A stretch of DNA of 64,000 nt from NCBI GenBank assembly GCA_016705475.1, contig JADIYD010000001.1:186001-250000 (forward strand). Direction: 5' to 3'. The translations under genes and the position numbers were made by a program. Under the pieces are notes generated by a model, which saw only the letters and a program-made list of their open reading frames with translations, was not told the DNA's origin and did not search any database. Positions 1 through 7,318 of the stretch are shown in pieces; the first letter of the stretch is position 1; each line of letters opens with the position of its first letter. Source of the stretch: Betaproteobacteria bacterium. GTDB taxonomy: Bacteria > Pseudomonadota > Gammaproteobacteria > Burkholderiales > Rhodocyclaceae.

Positions 1-27
1 AAGAAAATCATTATTAAGGTGAAATAA

Positions 28-249
28 ATGTCAATTTTCGACATGTTCGAAGAGCCGTCGACCCTGTCCTTTCTCGTTCATGCAAACCGCCATGAATCAG
101 TAGAGACGGCCAAGCAAAGAATGCAAGACGAGTTGCAGCAAATTGCAGAAATTGATCTGGATGCCATCACGCCTCACGAGGCAATGGAGCGGATCGCCGT
201 AGTCAAAGGGCTTTCCATGGCTTTGCACGCATCGCAAGGAGGGGGGTGA
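28..249 (+). CDS. Small acidic hypothetical protein (73 aa)
   Basis: I do not recognise a family. The product is 73 residues, acidic and predicted helical, with a glycine-only C terminus (QGGG). The ATG at 28 follows a purine-rich site (AAGGTG) about 8 bases upstream. The next gene begins 1 base after the stop codon, so the two are almost certainly co-transcribed. Its place in a run of tiny genes suggests a phage or island gene. No function is proposed. Confidence 0.55.
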   Translation: MSIFDMFEEPSTLSFLVHANRHESVETAKQRMQDELQQIAEIDLDAITPHEAMERIAVVKGLSMALHASQGGG

Positions 250-250
250 A

Positions 251-523
251 ATGGCAGCCAGTCAAACCGAAGCCGATCTGCGCCGCATCTGGGGCAAGGA
301 TTTCGACAAGCGAATGGGCGATGTCCTGGATGTCTTCGACACCCTGCCCGCCGATGCCCAGCAGCGAATCAATAACGGTGGGGCGGCCGAACTGAAAGCA
401 CTGGCGGCGATGAAAGACCCCGCCTATCTCAACCCCAAGCACCCCGACCATGCTGCTGTTTCCAAGCAGGTCAGCGAGCAATTCAATTCTTTATTTGGCA
501 GCGATCCTGCCGCATCAATTTAA
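251..523 (+). CDS. Hypothetical protein (90 aa), phage-like context
   Basis: A 90-residue soluble protein starting with ATG directly after the preceding stop. The GGAGGGGGGTG run at the end of the upstream gene can serve as its ribosome binding site. The N-terminal part contains a WGKDF segment within a helical, charged context. Similar short W-G motifs occur in phage assembly proteins, but this is too weak for a call. The next gene follows after 12 bases, so it belongs to the same transcription unit. Function unknown. Confidence 0.55.
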   Translation: MAASQTEADLRRIWGKDFDKRMGDVLDVFDTLPADAQQRINNGGAAELKALAAMKDPAYLNPKHPDHAAVSKQVSEQFNSLFGSDPAASI

Positions 524-535
524 AGGGGACTCACC

Positions 536-1141
536 ATGGAACTGAAAGAACTACTGGCATTGAATGAACCGTCCGTCGAACAGTACGGCGAGATGGAAAA
601 GCAATTGCTCAGCATTGCGCGTGCAGCTTCGGCAGAAATCACCCGACTGGACGCCGAAGGCCTGGCCCGTGGCGCCGACCGCTTGCTGGGCCATGATGAT
701 GGTGGCGAGGCGCGCGCGGCTGCAAGGGCTACGGCAGAACAACGCCGCTCCGACGCTGAAAACGTGCTTGCCGATGTTCGCGGCAAGTCTGCATCCCTGC
801 AGGCTCGCCTGGAGAAAGAGGCCGACGAGCAGGCTTGGGCAGAGGTGCGCCGGCTTTTTGCGGCACGGTCCCGCGCAATGGAAGAAATCGACGCCCTATG
901 TTCGAAGATCGGCGAACTCTACGAACCCCCTAAAATTGACCTGCGCAATGCAGAAGCAATGCGCCGCGAGATGGCCGCGGTGTATCGCGACATGAGGGCC
1001 AAGCGGATTGATGTGCATGACGGCACGCGGCTGGTCTACGTGCTCAACGCGCTCCGGCAGGCCTATGAAACCGACGTATTGCAGAAGCGACTTGAAAAGC
1101 TGGAGAGTTTTTATGGCACGCAACATCAAAAAGCGCCTTGA
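536..1141 (+). CDS. Coiled-coil hypothetical protein (201 aa)
   Basis: This is the longest gene of the left-hand cluster. The protein is almost entirely alanine-, glutamate- and arginine-rich helix. Residues ~45-120 have heptad-like spacing consistent with a coiled coil, and there is no signal peptide or membrane segment. The start at 536 has AAAGGGGA a few bases upstream. Its last 29 bases overlap the next gene, which indicates translational coupling. I recognise no family; a structural or scaffolding role in a phage-like module is possible but unsupported. Confidence 0.55.
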   Translation: MELKELLALNEPSVEQYGEMEKQLLSIARAASAEITRLDAEGLARGADRLLGHDDGGEARAAARATAEQRRSDAENVLADVRGKSASLQARLEKEADEQAWAEVRRLFAARSRAMEEIDALCSKIGELYEPPKIDLRNAEAMRREMAAVYRDMRAKRIDVHDGTRLVYVLNALRQAYETDVLQKRLEKLESFYGTQHQKAP

Positions 1142-1475
1142 GGCCCTAGAGGGGGGGCGCAGCAAAGCAGATCAAGACGAAGATGAAGATGGGCTGAGAA
1201 GCGAGATAGCCGAGGCCGAGCGCCAGGCTTGCCTCATTGCTGCCTGGCATCAACATCATAAACTCAGTGTGCCGATTGGTAGCGTGCTGCCTGACATGCT
1301 GCGATATGTCGATGAAAGTGAGGCCAGGCGCTTGCTGGCGATGGACTACAACTCAATATATCGGGCTATCGGCATGCCCAACCACACGGCAGTCGCGAAA
1401 GCGGTACCACAAGCGAAGCCCGAGGAAAGGGCAATGCCACAGGTCCAAGTTCCGGGGTGGCATCGTGGTCGATAG
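1113..1475 (+). CDS. Hypothetical protein (120 aa)
   Basis: The ATG at 1113 is chosen because it follows a GGAGAG site and gives a product opening with MARNIKKRLEALE, a plausible basic helix. An in-frame start further upstream would lie deep inside the preceding gene. The protein has a charged acidic region (residues ~20-35), then a mixed helical body without membrane segments. It overlaps both the gene before it (29 bases) and the one after it (11 bases), typical of compact phage transcription units. No family recognised. Confidence 0.5.
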   Translation: MARNIKKRLEALEGGRSKADQDEDEDGLRSEIAEAERQACLIAAWHQHHKLSVPIGSVLPDMLRYVDESEARRLLAMDYNSIYRAIGMPNHTAVAKAVPQAKPEERAMPQVQVPGWHRGR

Positions 1476-1722
1476 CAAGGCGCCCGGGGATAAGCTGCTG
1501 GTCGATTGGTTCCGGGTGATTGTCGACCTTGACCGTGAGGGCTACGGCGCAACGGTTGTCGCGCTGTCCATTGAAGTCCCGAAAACGACGCTGCTTGGGT
1601 GGAAGCAAGGCAGTCGGCCGAAGTACGAGGAGGCGTGCCTGCTGATTGACCTATGGGCCAGGGTGTTGAAAAAGGAGCGTGACCAAGTGCCGATGATCAG
1701 CCCCTTTGACTTCCGGCGGTAG
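1465..1722 (+). CDS. Small phage-type HTH protein (85 aa, GTG start)
   Basis: The GTG at 1465 overlaps the end of the preceding gene. The product begins MVDSKAPGDKLLVDWFRVIVDL and contains VPKTTLLGWKQG at residues ~35-46, which resembles the recognition helix of a helix-turn-helix fold. I know this layout (DWFRVI, then VPKTTLxGWKxG, ending in PMxxxFxxR) from small conserved proteins of betaproteobacterial prophages. Inference: a DNA-binding phage regulator. The target is unknown; the palindromes at 2472-2516 are candidates. It is the last plus-strand gene of the cluster. Confidence 0.6.
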   Translation: MVDSKAPGDKLLVDWFRVIVDLDREGYGATVVALSIEVPKTTLLGWKQGSRPKYEEACLLIDLWARVLKKERDQVPMISPFDFRR

Positions 1723-1759
1723 GTGTTTCCGCCCCTTCTCCCCTTTTCGCCTGGCGGGG

Positions 1760-1855
1760 CTAGGGGGCGGCGCTGGCCTTGTGCTTGTCTTGCTGCTCCG
1801 GTGATAGGGCGCGGGCAGATTCGGTTTTCTGGATACTCGCAACGATAAGGCTCAT
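1760..1855 (-). CDS. Tiny possible gene (31 aa)
   Basis: On the minus strand, the ATG at 1855 overlaps the stop codon of the 85-residue gene upstream (ATGA arrangement). The frame runs 31 codons: a hydrophobic start (MSLIVASIQ) and a charged, alanine-rich end. The ATGA coupling is the only argument that it is translated. Confidence 0.25.
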   Translation of the reverse strand: MSLIVASIQKTESARALSPEQQDKHKASAAP

Positions 1856-2109
1856 GCTGCCACCTCTTTGGAATTGCTCGCCATACCAACCAGTGATTCG
1901 GCGAGTTCATCAACTTTAGAGAGAAGGTCTTTCACAGCCCATGAAGCATTGTCGCGTGAAACATCATCCACTTCCCCGGATCGCCCAATCAAGTCAACAA
2001 TCCCTTTGGCTTGAGCAAGACACTTCGAAATTTCGGTGTAAAAATCATCCGGCGAATAGTGGTCGTAAATGCCAGCGTTCGGTGCTGCAGTAGTATCGGC
2101 GGTAGCCAT
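1852..2109 (-). CDS. Acidic hypothetical protein (85 aa)
   Basis: An 85-residue acidic protein on the minus strand with an alanine/threonine-rich start and a helical C-terminal half (residues ~45-80). The start at 2109 is preceded on its strand by AGGAGAT, a good ribosome binding site. It lies downstream of the small membrane protein gene at 2211-2450 on the same strand and may be co-transcribed with it. The ~100-bp gap holds an imperfect palindrome (TCCCCAAGCTGGGGA). Not a family I can name. Confidence 0.55.
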   Translation of the reverse strand: MATADTTAAPNAGIYDHYSPDDFYTEISKCLAQAKGIVDLIGRSGEVDDVSRDNASWAVKDLLSKVDELAESLVGMASNSKEVAA

Positions 2110-2210
2110 GGTGCAATCTCCTATATTGCGTTGCGGTTAGGGAATCCTTGGTGTCATCACCACCAGGGCTTCCCGCTTTGCCTGATGACTCCCCAAGCTG
2201 GGGACTCCCG

Positions 2211-2450
2211 TCAGGCGGCGGCAAAAAAGCGGCAAATAACCGGCAGGCCGAAGACAACCCAAGGCGAGCCAAGGATGCCGGCGAGCACAACACAACCAAC
2301 AGCCATGCCGTAGTGGCCGGCTGGCGCATGCACGAGCAGTGCAACGCTCAGCGGGCCGACGATCACGAAGAGACCCCAAGCCAGAACGGCAAATAGACCA
2401 ATCAGGCGGATGGTGCTGATCGGGCTTTGGTGAGTAGTGGTGGTGGTCAT
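2211..2450 (-). CDS. Small inner-membrane protein (79 aa)
   Basis: The product has two hydrophobic stretches (residues ~14-40 and ~46-70) separated by a short HAPAGHYG loop, so it is predicted to span the inner membrane twice. The start at 2450 is preceded on the minus strand by AAGGAG at ideal spacing. It is divergent from the HTH/zinc-type gene at 2544. The 93-bp gap holds two operator-like palindromes that could control both. Function unknown; small membrane proteins of this kind are common in prophage immunity regions, but that is context only. Confidence 0.55.
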   Translation of the reverse strand: MTTTTTHQSPISTIRLIGLFAVLAWGLFVIVGPLSVALLVHAPAGHYGMAVGCVVLAGILGSPWVVFGLPVICRFFAAA

Positions 2451-2471
2451 GATTGGCTCCTTGTTGAATCC

Positions 2472-2488
2472 ATAGTAGGACTTACTAT
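2472..2488. promoter_or_regulatory. Operator-like palindrome 1
   Basis: ATAGTA-N5-TACTAT, a perfect 6-bp inverted repeat with a 5-bp spacer, in the divergent promoter region. A second palindrome of the same design lies 28 bp away centre to centre. Confidence 0.55.
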
Positions 2489-2499
2489 AGAGCGTGTCA

Positions 2500-2516
2500 A
2501 TAGCACTTTATGCTAT
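2500..2516. promoter_or_regulatory. Operator-like palindrome 2
   Basis: ATAGCA-N5-TGCTAT, same arm length and spacer as the palindrome at 2472-2488, with arms differing at one position each. It sits directly upstream of the ribosome binding site of the gene at 2544. Likely bound by a small dimeric HTH regulator, possibly one of the neighbouring gene products. Confidence 0.55.
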
Positions 2517-2543
2517 GATTCAAAGAAATTCAGGAGATGACCA

Positions 2544-2756
2544 ATGTCACCACTCAGCAAGACTCAGCAGGCCTTGGCCTTGATGGCTTCCGAAGATATT
2601 GGCGCCAGCGAAGCGGCCCGGCGTGTCGGCATCAAGGCTGGAACTGTGCTGTCTGCGGTCATGCGGATGAAGGGCAAAGATGTTTGCCCATGCTGCGGCC
2701 AGGTGGTGCGCGAAGGGTTCGAGATCAACCGGGACGTGCTGAAGGATCAGGGGTAG
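2544..2756 (+). CDS. Small HTH plus CPCC zinc-knuckle-like regulator (70 aa)
   Basis: The first ~40 residues form a predicted helix-turn-helix (ALALMASEDIGASEAARRVG, then GIKAGTVLSAV). They are followed by a short CPCCGQ cysteine motif near residues 50-54 that could bind a metal. The start at 2544 has CAGGAGA upstream. Family knowledge: small proteins with an N-terminal homeodomain-like HTH and a C-terminal CPCCGQxV motif are frequent in prophages of beta- and gammaproteobacteria. Inference: the regulator that binds the palindromes just upstream, possibly autoregulating itself and the divergent membrane protein gene. Confidence 0.6.
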   Translation: MSPLSKTQQALALMASEDIGASEAARRVGIKAGTVLSAVMRMKGKDVCPCCGQVVREGFEINRDVLKDQG

Positions 2757-2880
2757 TCGTGGCTGTTTTCCTTTTCTACGCCCAGCCCGACATATACAAT
2801 CGGTTGTATCGCAACGCATCAGGCAAGCCCATGAAATCAGTGTACCCAAGCGTGTACCCGCTCGAAAAATCGATTAACTA

Positions 2881-2924
2881 TGAATCAGTAGTGGCGGGCC
2901 TTTGTGCTCGCTACTACTGATTCA
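2881..2924. repeat. Long hairpin at the mobile-region edge
   Basis: A perfect 12-bp inverted repeat (TGAATCAGTAGT / ACTACTGATTCA) encloses 20 nt, and GCGGGC/GCTCGC inside the loop extends the stem with one G-T pair. There is no T-run, so it is a poor intrinsic terminator. It may be a recombination site, the end of a mobile element or an RNA structure. Confidence 0.6.
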
Positions 2925-2978
2925 GATCCAACGAATAAATCGCGAGTGGCGCCGTGGCCTGCCGATTGTGCGGGCCAG

Positions 2979-3010
2979 TTTCAATTTTGGCCGATATTCC
3001 CGGTTGACCG
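2979..3010 (-). repeat. Dispersed repeat, copy A (intergenic)
   Basis: Read on the minus strand: CGGTCAACCGG, 7 bases, GGCCAAAA, then TTGAAA. It lies 60 bp upstream of gmk. It matches the copy at 35789-35820 in 29 of 32 positions. Confidence 0.75.
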
Positions 3011-3069
3011 TAGCAAGTAGGATTTAACGTTGTATTCCCGCGGTGGCGGGCGTTTTTCAGAGGGTTAGC

Positions 3070-3678
3070 ATGGCTGGAAATCTTTATGTGGTGGCTGCAC
3101 CGTCCGGTGCCGGCAAAACGACACTGGTTCGATTGCTTCTGGAGCAGGAAAAGGCTGTTCAGCTCTCCATTTCCTACACCACCCGCGCGCCGCGTCCGGG
3201 CGAGGAAAACGGGCGCGAATATCATTTCGTCGATGCCACCGAATTCCAGGCCATGATCGGCCGGCAGGAGTTCCTCGAATGGGCCGAAGTGCATGGCAAT
3301 TTCTACGGTACCTCGAAGAAATGGATTGCTGACCAGTTGGCGATTGACCGCGATGTCCTGCTCGAGATCGACTGGCAGGGCGCGCAGCAGGTGCGGGCGC
3401 TGTTTCCGCAGGCGATAGGTGTCTTCATCCTGCCGCCGTCGATGGAAGAGCTGACCCGTCGCCTGACCGGTCGCGGCACAGACAGTGCCGACGTCATTTC
3501 CCGCCGTCTTGCCGCTGCGCAGGCCGAAATGCGCCATGTCGGAGAATTCGACTATGTTATTATTAACGACCAGTTGGCTCAGGCTCTGGATGATTTGCGC
3601 GCGGTTGTGCGCGCCTCCCGCCTGAGCTTTGGGGCACAGCGTGCACGGCACGCCGCCCTGTTTCAAAGAATGATCTGA
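3070..3678 (+). CDS. gmk: Guanylate kinase
   Basis: Phosphorylates GMP (and dGMP) to GDP with ATP in the cytoplasm, a step in guanine nucleotide synthesis. The 202-residue product opens with MAGNLYVVAAPSGAGKTTL, containing the P-loop APSGAGKT, followed by the GMP-binding YTTRAPRPGE segment and the conserved YGTS. The length is normal for the family. The ATG at 3070 is preferred over an in-frame ATG at 3043 because it follows GAGGG and gives the usual N terminus. rpoZ starts 13 bases downstream and spoT follows, the standard gmk-rpoZ-spoT order linking GTP synthesis, RNA polymerase assembly and (p)ppGpp metabolism. Confidence 0.96.
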   Translation: MAGNLYVVAAPSGAGKTTLVRLLLEQEKAVQLSISYTTRAPRPGEENGREYHFVDATEFQAMIGRQEFLEWAEVHGNFYGTSKKWIADQLAIDRDVLLEIDWQGAQQVRALFPQAIGVFILPPSMEELTRRLTGRGTDSADVISRRLAAAQAEMRHVGEFDYVIINDQLAQALDDLRAVVRASRLSFGAQRARHAALFQRMI

Positions 3679-3691
3679 TTTTGAGGTTCCC

Positions 3692-3897
3692 ATGGCTCGC
3701 GTTACCGTTGATGACTGTCTGAAAAAATCCCCAATCGCTTCATGATGACCCTGGCCGCAGCACACCGCGCCCGCCAGCTGGCCAATGGCGCGACGCCGCT
3801 GGTCGACGCCGAGAAGCACAAGCCGACTGTCGTTGCGCTGAAGGAAATGGGCGCCGGCAAGATCGGTCTGGAAGTGCTTAACCGCGGCCAGTCCTGA
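3692..3897 (+). CDS. rpoZ: RNA polymerase omega subunit (single-base frameshift)
   Basis: Omega subunit, which binds the beta' subunit, assists RNA polymerase assembly and contributes to the ppGpp site. The reading frame opens MARVTVDDCLKK and then breaks in the A-run at 3722-3727. Adding one A restores NRFMMTLAAAHRARQLANG and a normal C terminus ending at 3897 (68 residues in all). As written, translation stops after 17 codons. The rest of the protein is perfectly conserved, and four other housekeeping genes in this window show the same kind of lesion, so a base-calling error is much more likely than a real mutation. Sits between gmk and spoT as expected. Confidence 0.93.
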
Positions 3898-3918
3898 AAG
3901 CAGGGGCGGTGAAGACTG

Positions 3919-6068
3919 ATGGATTCCGCGCCGTCACCTCTGCCGCCTGCTGAAGAGGAGCCCGCCTACCGGGTTTTCCTCGATAGTCTCGATTACCTTT
4001 CCCCGCTGATCTAGAGAAAATCAAGGCTGCGTACGCATACGCAGCCAAGGCGCACGCCAGTCAGCGGCGCATGTCGGGCGAGGCGTATATCACGCATCCG
4101 CTGGCCGTTGCCGGTGCCGTTGTCGAGTGGCGGATGGATGGCGATGCCATAGCGGCAGCGCTCCTCCACGATGTGCTGGAAGACACCGGAACGACCAAGC
4201 ACGAACTGGCCGAGAAATTCGGCAAGGAAGTCGCCGAGCTGGTCGATGGTCTGTCCAAGCTCGACAAGATGGAATTTGCTTCCTATCAGGAAGCGCAGGC
4301 CGAGAATTTCCGCAAGATGCTGATGGCCATGGCGCGCGATTTGCGCGTCGTGCTCATCAAGCTCGCCGACCGCCAGCACAATCTGGCGACGATGTCGGCG
4401 ATGCGCGCCGACAAGCGCGCCCGCATCGCCCGCGAAACGCTGGAAATCTACGCGCCGATTGCCTTGCGGCTCGGCCTCAACAAGCTCTACCGCGAGTTGC
4501 AGGATACGTCGTTCCGACTCATCCACCCGCACCGCGCAGCGGTGCTGACCAAGGCGCTGTCCACTGCGCGCGGCAACCGCAAGGAGCTGCTGACGCGGAT
4601 TCTTGATGGCATCAACGACAAGCTGGCGCATGCCGGCCTGAAGGCCGAGGTGTTCGGTCGCGAAAAGAGTCTGTACTCGATTTTCCGCAAGATGAAGGAA
4701 AAGCAGCTGTCGTTTTCGCAGGTGCTCGATATCTATGGCTTCCGCGTCGTTGTCGACAACGTGCCGACCTGTTATCTGGCGATCGGCGCCCTGCACAGCC
4801 TGTTCAAGCCGGTGCCCGGCAAGTTCAAGGACTACATCGCGATTCCCAAGGCCAACGGCTATCAGTCGCTGCACACGACGCTGATCGGCCCTTACGGTAC
4901 GCCGGTCGAAGTCCAGATCCGCACGCGCGAAATGCACAACGTCGCGCAGGAAGGTGTGGCCGCGCACTGGCTGTACAAGGACATGGACGAGTCCAGCGCT
5001 GATCTGCAGATCAAGACGCACAAGTGGCTGCAGTCTCTGCTCGAAATGCAGACCAGCGACTCGGCCGAGTTCTTCGAGAACGTCAAAATCGATCTCTTCC
5101 CGGACGAGGTCGTTTTCACGCCCAAGGGCAAGATCATGGCCATGCCGCGTGGTGCGACCGTGGTCGACTTCGCCTATGCCGTGCATACTGACGTTGGCCA
5201 CCGCTGCTCGGCAGCGCGCGTCAATCACGAACTGGCGCCGCTGCGCACCGACCTGCGTAACGGCGATCTGGTGGAGATCATCACCTCGCCGCAGGCCAGC
5301 CCCAATCCGGTCTGGCTGACCTACGTCAAGACGGGCCGCGCTCGCAGCAAGATCCGCCATTTCCTGCGCACCATGCAGAACGAGGAATCGGCCCGCCTAG
5401 GCGAACGCCTGCTGCGCCAGGAGTTGCTGTCGCTCGGTGTGGTGCCGATCTCGATTCCGACCGAGGTGTGGGACCAGATGGTCAAGGCCGGTGGCCAGAA
5501 GACCATCGAAGAGGTCTATACGGAAATCGGGCTGGGCAAGCGCCTGCCATCGGTCGTCGCCCGCCGTCTGCTGGCCCGTGAAAACATGTCGAACGAAGTG
5601 CCGAGCGGTATGGCGCTGGCCATCCACGGCACCGAGGGTATGGCCATCCAGCTGGCGAGCTGTTGCCAGCCGATTCCCGGCGACCCGATTATCGGCTCGA
5701 TCCGCAAGGGCAGCGGCTTGATCATTCATACGCACGACTGCACGGCCATCCGCAAATCGCGCTCAACCGAACCGCAGAAGTGGATCGATGTCGAGTGGGA
5801 GCCGGAAGAAGGGAAGTTGTTCGAGATCCGCATCAAGGTCGAGGTCAAGAACGCGCGTGGCGTGCTGGCCCAAGTTGCCTCGGCAATTGCCGAGGCAGGC
5901 TCGAACATCGAGCATGTCGCCATGGACGCCGATCCGGAACGTCTGTTTACATCCCTCCGCTTCACGATCCAGGTTGCCCATCGCAATCACCTGGCGTCGG
6001 TCATGCGCGGCATGCGCCACATTCCCGAAGTGACCCGGATTACCCGTGAAAGGGGAGGCGACACTTGA
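3919..6068 (+). CDS. spoT: Bifunctional (p)ppGpp synthetase/hydrolase (single-base frameshift near the start)
   Basis: Makes and degrades (p)ppGpp for the stringent response; cytoplasmic. After restoring one base the protein is 716 residues: an HD hydrolase domain (LLHDVLEDT), the RelA/SpoT synthetase domain (with the KANGYQSLHT segment), a TGS domain around the FTPKGKIMAMPRG stretch, and a C-terminal ACT domain. The frame starting at 3919 meets a stop at 4012. One missing base in TTCCCCGCTGAT (3999-4010), most simply a G, rejoins it to the frame that runs from 4014 to 6068. If taken literally, only an N-truncated protein starting inside the HD domain (ATG at 4071) could be made. Probably a sequencing error. 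The next gene overlaps the stop codon (TTGA). Confidence 0.95.
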
Positions 6069-7318
6069 GAGTGCTCGTGCTGGGTGCCGGGGTCGTCGGC
6101 ACGGCAAGTGCGTGGTATCTCGCCCGCGCCGGGCATCAGGTGACGGTCATCGACCGTCAGCCGGTGGCCGGCAACGAAACGAGCTTCGCCAATGGCGGGC
6201 AGATTTCGGTGTCGCATGCCGAGCCGTGGGCCAATCCGCACGTCCTGGTGCGCCTGCGCAAATGGCTGGGGCGCGAAGATGCGCCCTTGCTCTGGCGCTG
6301 GCGGGCCGATCCGGCGCAACTGGCCTGGGGGCTGCGCTTCCTCGGTGAATGTCTGCCCGGTTCCACCCGCCGTAACATGGAAGCGATTGTCGCCATGGCG
6401 CTCTACAGCCGTGGCTGCCTGCAGAGGCTGCGTCAGGAGCTGGGCCTGCAATACGACCATCTTGAGCGCGGCATCCTGCACATTTACACCGACCGAGAGG
6501 AGTTTTCGGTCGCCATGGAGGCGGCGCAAGTCATGCGTCACCTGGGGCTGGATCGTCTTACGGTCGACGCCGAAAAATGCCTGAAAATTGAACCGGCGCT
6601 GGCCGGTGCGCGGGAACTCTTGGTCGGTGGCGATTACACACGCTCCGACGAGTCCGGGGATGCGCACAAATTTACCCAAGCCCTGGCTGAGCAGGCGCGT
6701 GCCATCGGCGTCGATTTTCGTTTCGGCATGGACATCGAGCGCATAGCCTCCGGCGGCAGCAAGATTGCTGCGGTAGTCGTCCGCGGCAAGGAGGGGGCGG
6801 AACTGTTGACGGCCGATGCCTACGTGGTTGCGCTCGGCAGCTATTCGCCACTGCTCATGAAACCGCTGGGCATCACGCTGCCGGTTTATCCGGCCAAGGG
6901 CTATTCGGCGACCCTGACTTTGGCCGAGGGTAGCGTGGCGCCGATGGTCAGTGTGACTGACGACGAGTGCAAGCTGGTTTTTTCCCGTCTCGGCAACCGC
7001 CTGCGCGTTGCCGGAACGGCTGAATTCAACGGCTACAACCTTGACCTCAACCCGGTGCGCTGCCAGGCATTGATCACGCGCACCCGCCAGCTTTTCCCCG
7101 AGTTGAAAACGGTCGGCGAACCGGAATTCTGGTGCGGCCTGCGCCCGGCGACGCCGTCTAATGTGCCGATCATTGGCCGGACACGTTACAGCAACCTGTG
7201 GCTCAACACCGGCCACGGTACGCTGGGCTGGACCATGGCCTGCGGCTCCGGCGCTGCGCTGGCCGAGCTGGTCAGCGGTACTCTGCCCGAACCGGATTTT
7301 CCCTTCCTGAAATGCTGA
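6065..7318 (+). CDS. dadA: D-amino acid dehydrogenase, small subunit (DadA family)
   Basis: FAD-dependent oxidative deamination of D-amino acids (typically D-alanine) to 2-oxo acids, passing electrons to the respiratory chain at the inner membrane face. The 417-residue product begins MRVLVLGAGVVGTASAWYLA, a classical GxGxxG FAD/NAD-binding motif, and continues with the DAO fold; the C-terminal GHGTLGWTMACGSG is typical of DadA. The TTG start at 6065 overlaps the spoT stop as TTGA, so translation is probably coupled. Length matches the family. The partner genes often found nearby (dadX, dadR) are absent. Substrate specificity within the family cannot be read from sequence. Confidence 0.88.
   Translation: MRVLVLGAGVVGTASAWYLARAGHQVTVIDRQPVAGNETSFANGGQISVSHAEPWANPHVLVRLRKWLGREDAPLLWRWRADPAQLAWGLRFLGECLPGSTRRNMEAIVAMALYSRGCLQRLRQELGLQYDHLERGILHIYTDREEFSVAMEAAQVMRHLGLDRLTVDAEKCLKIEPALAGARELLVGGDYTRSDESGDAHKFTQALAEQARAIGVDFRFGMDIERIASGGSKIAAVVVRGKEGAELLTADAYVVALGSYSPLLMKPLGITLPVYPAKGYSATLTLAEGSVAPMVSVTDDECKLVFSRLGNRLRVAGTAEFNGYNLDLNPVRCQALITRTRQLFPELKTVGEPEFWCGLRPATPSNVPIIGRTRYSNLWLNTGHGTLGWTMACGSGAALAELVSGTLPEPDFPFLKC

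Larger units (their letters stand above)
1..2930. mobile_element. End of a phage-like or mobile gene stretch upstream of gmk
   Basis: Seen: a run of very small, tightly packed or overlapping genes (28-1722 on plus, 1760-2450 on minus, 2544-2756 on plus) with two small DNA-binding-type proteins and a pair of operator-like palindromes, ending in a long hairpin before gmk. Family knowledge: the gene usually found upstream of gmk in betaproteobacteria is yicC, and it is absent here. Inference: this is one end of a prophage or genomic island whose rest lies left of the window. No integrase, terminase or structural protein is recognisable, so the assignment rests on gene style and on the two HTH-type proteins. 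Confidence 0.5.
2757..3069. other. Intergenic stretch at the junction of the phage-like region and gmk
   Basis: No convincing gene. It holds a palindrome ATACAA-TCGG-TTGTAT at 2795-2810, a 29-residue open frame at 2831-2920 of doubtful coding value, a long hairpin at 2881-2924, and one copy of the dispersed repeat at 2979-3010. The gmk promoter must lie in the last ~100 bp. The expected upstream neighbour yicC is missing, so the boundary of the mobile region is probably inside this stretch. Confidence 0.5.

Noticed and set aside
92..2891. 12-mer ATGAATCAGTAG at 92-103 and 2880-2891 as attachment repeats of the left mobile region
   Set aside because: The first copy is inside a small gene, the match is short, and the second belongs to a longer hairpin; likely coincidence.
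2831..2920. 29-residue open frame as an integrase fragment
   Set aside because: No integrase motif; it ends within the hairpin and has no clear ribosome binding site.
4011..5360. A 449-codon open frame antisense to spoT
   Set aside because: It runs exactly opposite a strongly conserved gene and its composition is that of a GC-rich shadow frame; no known motif.
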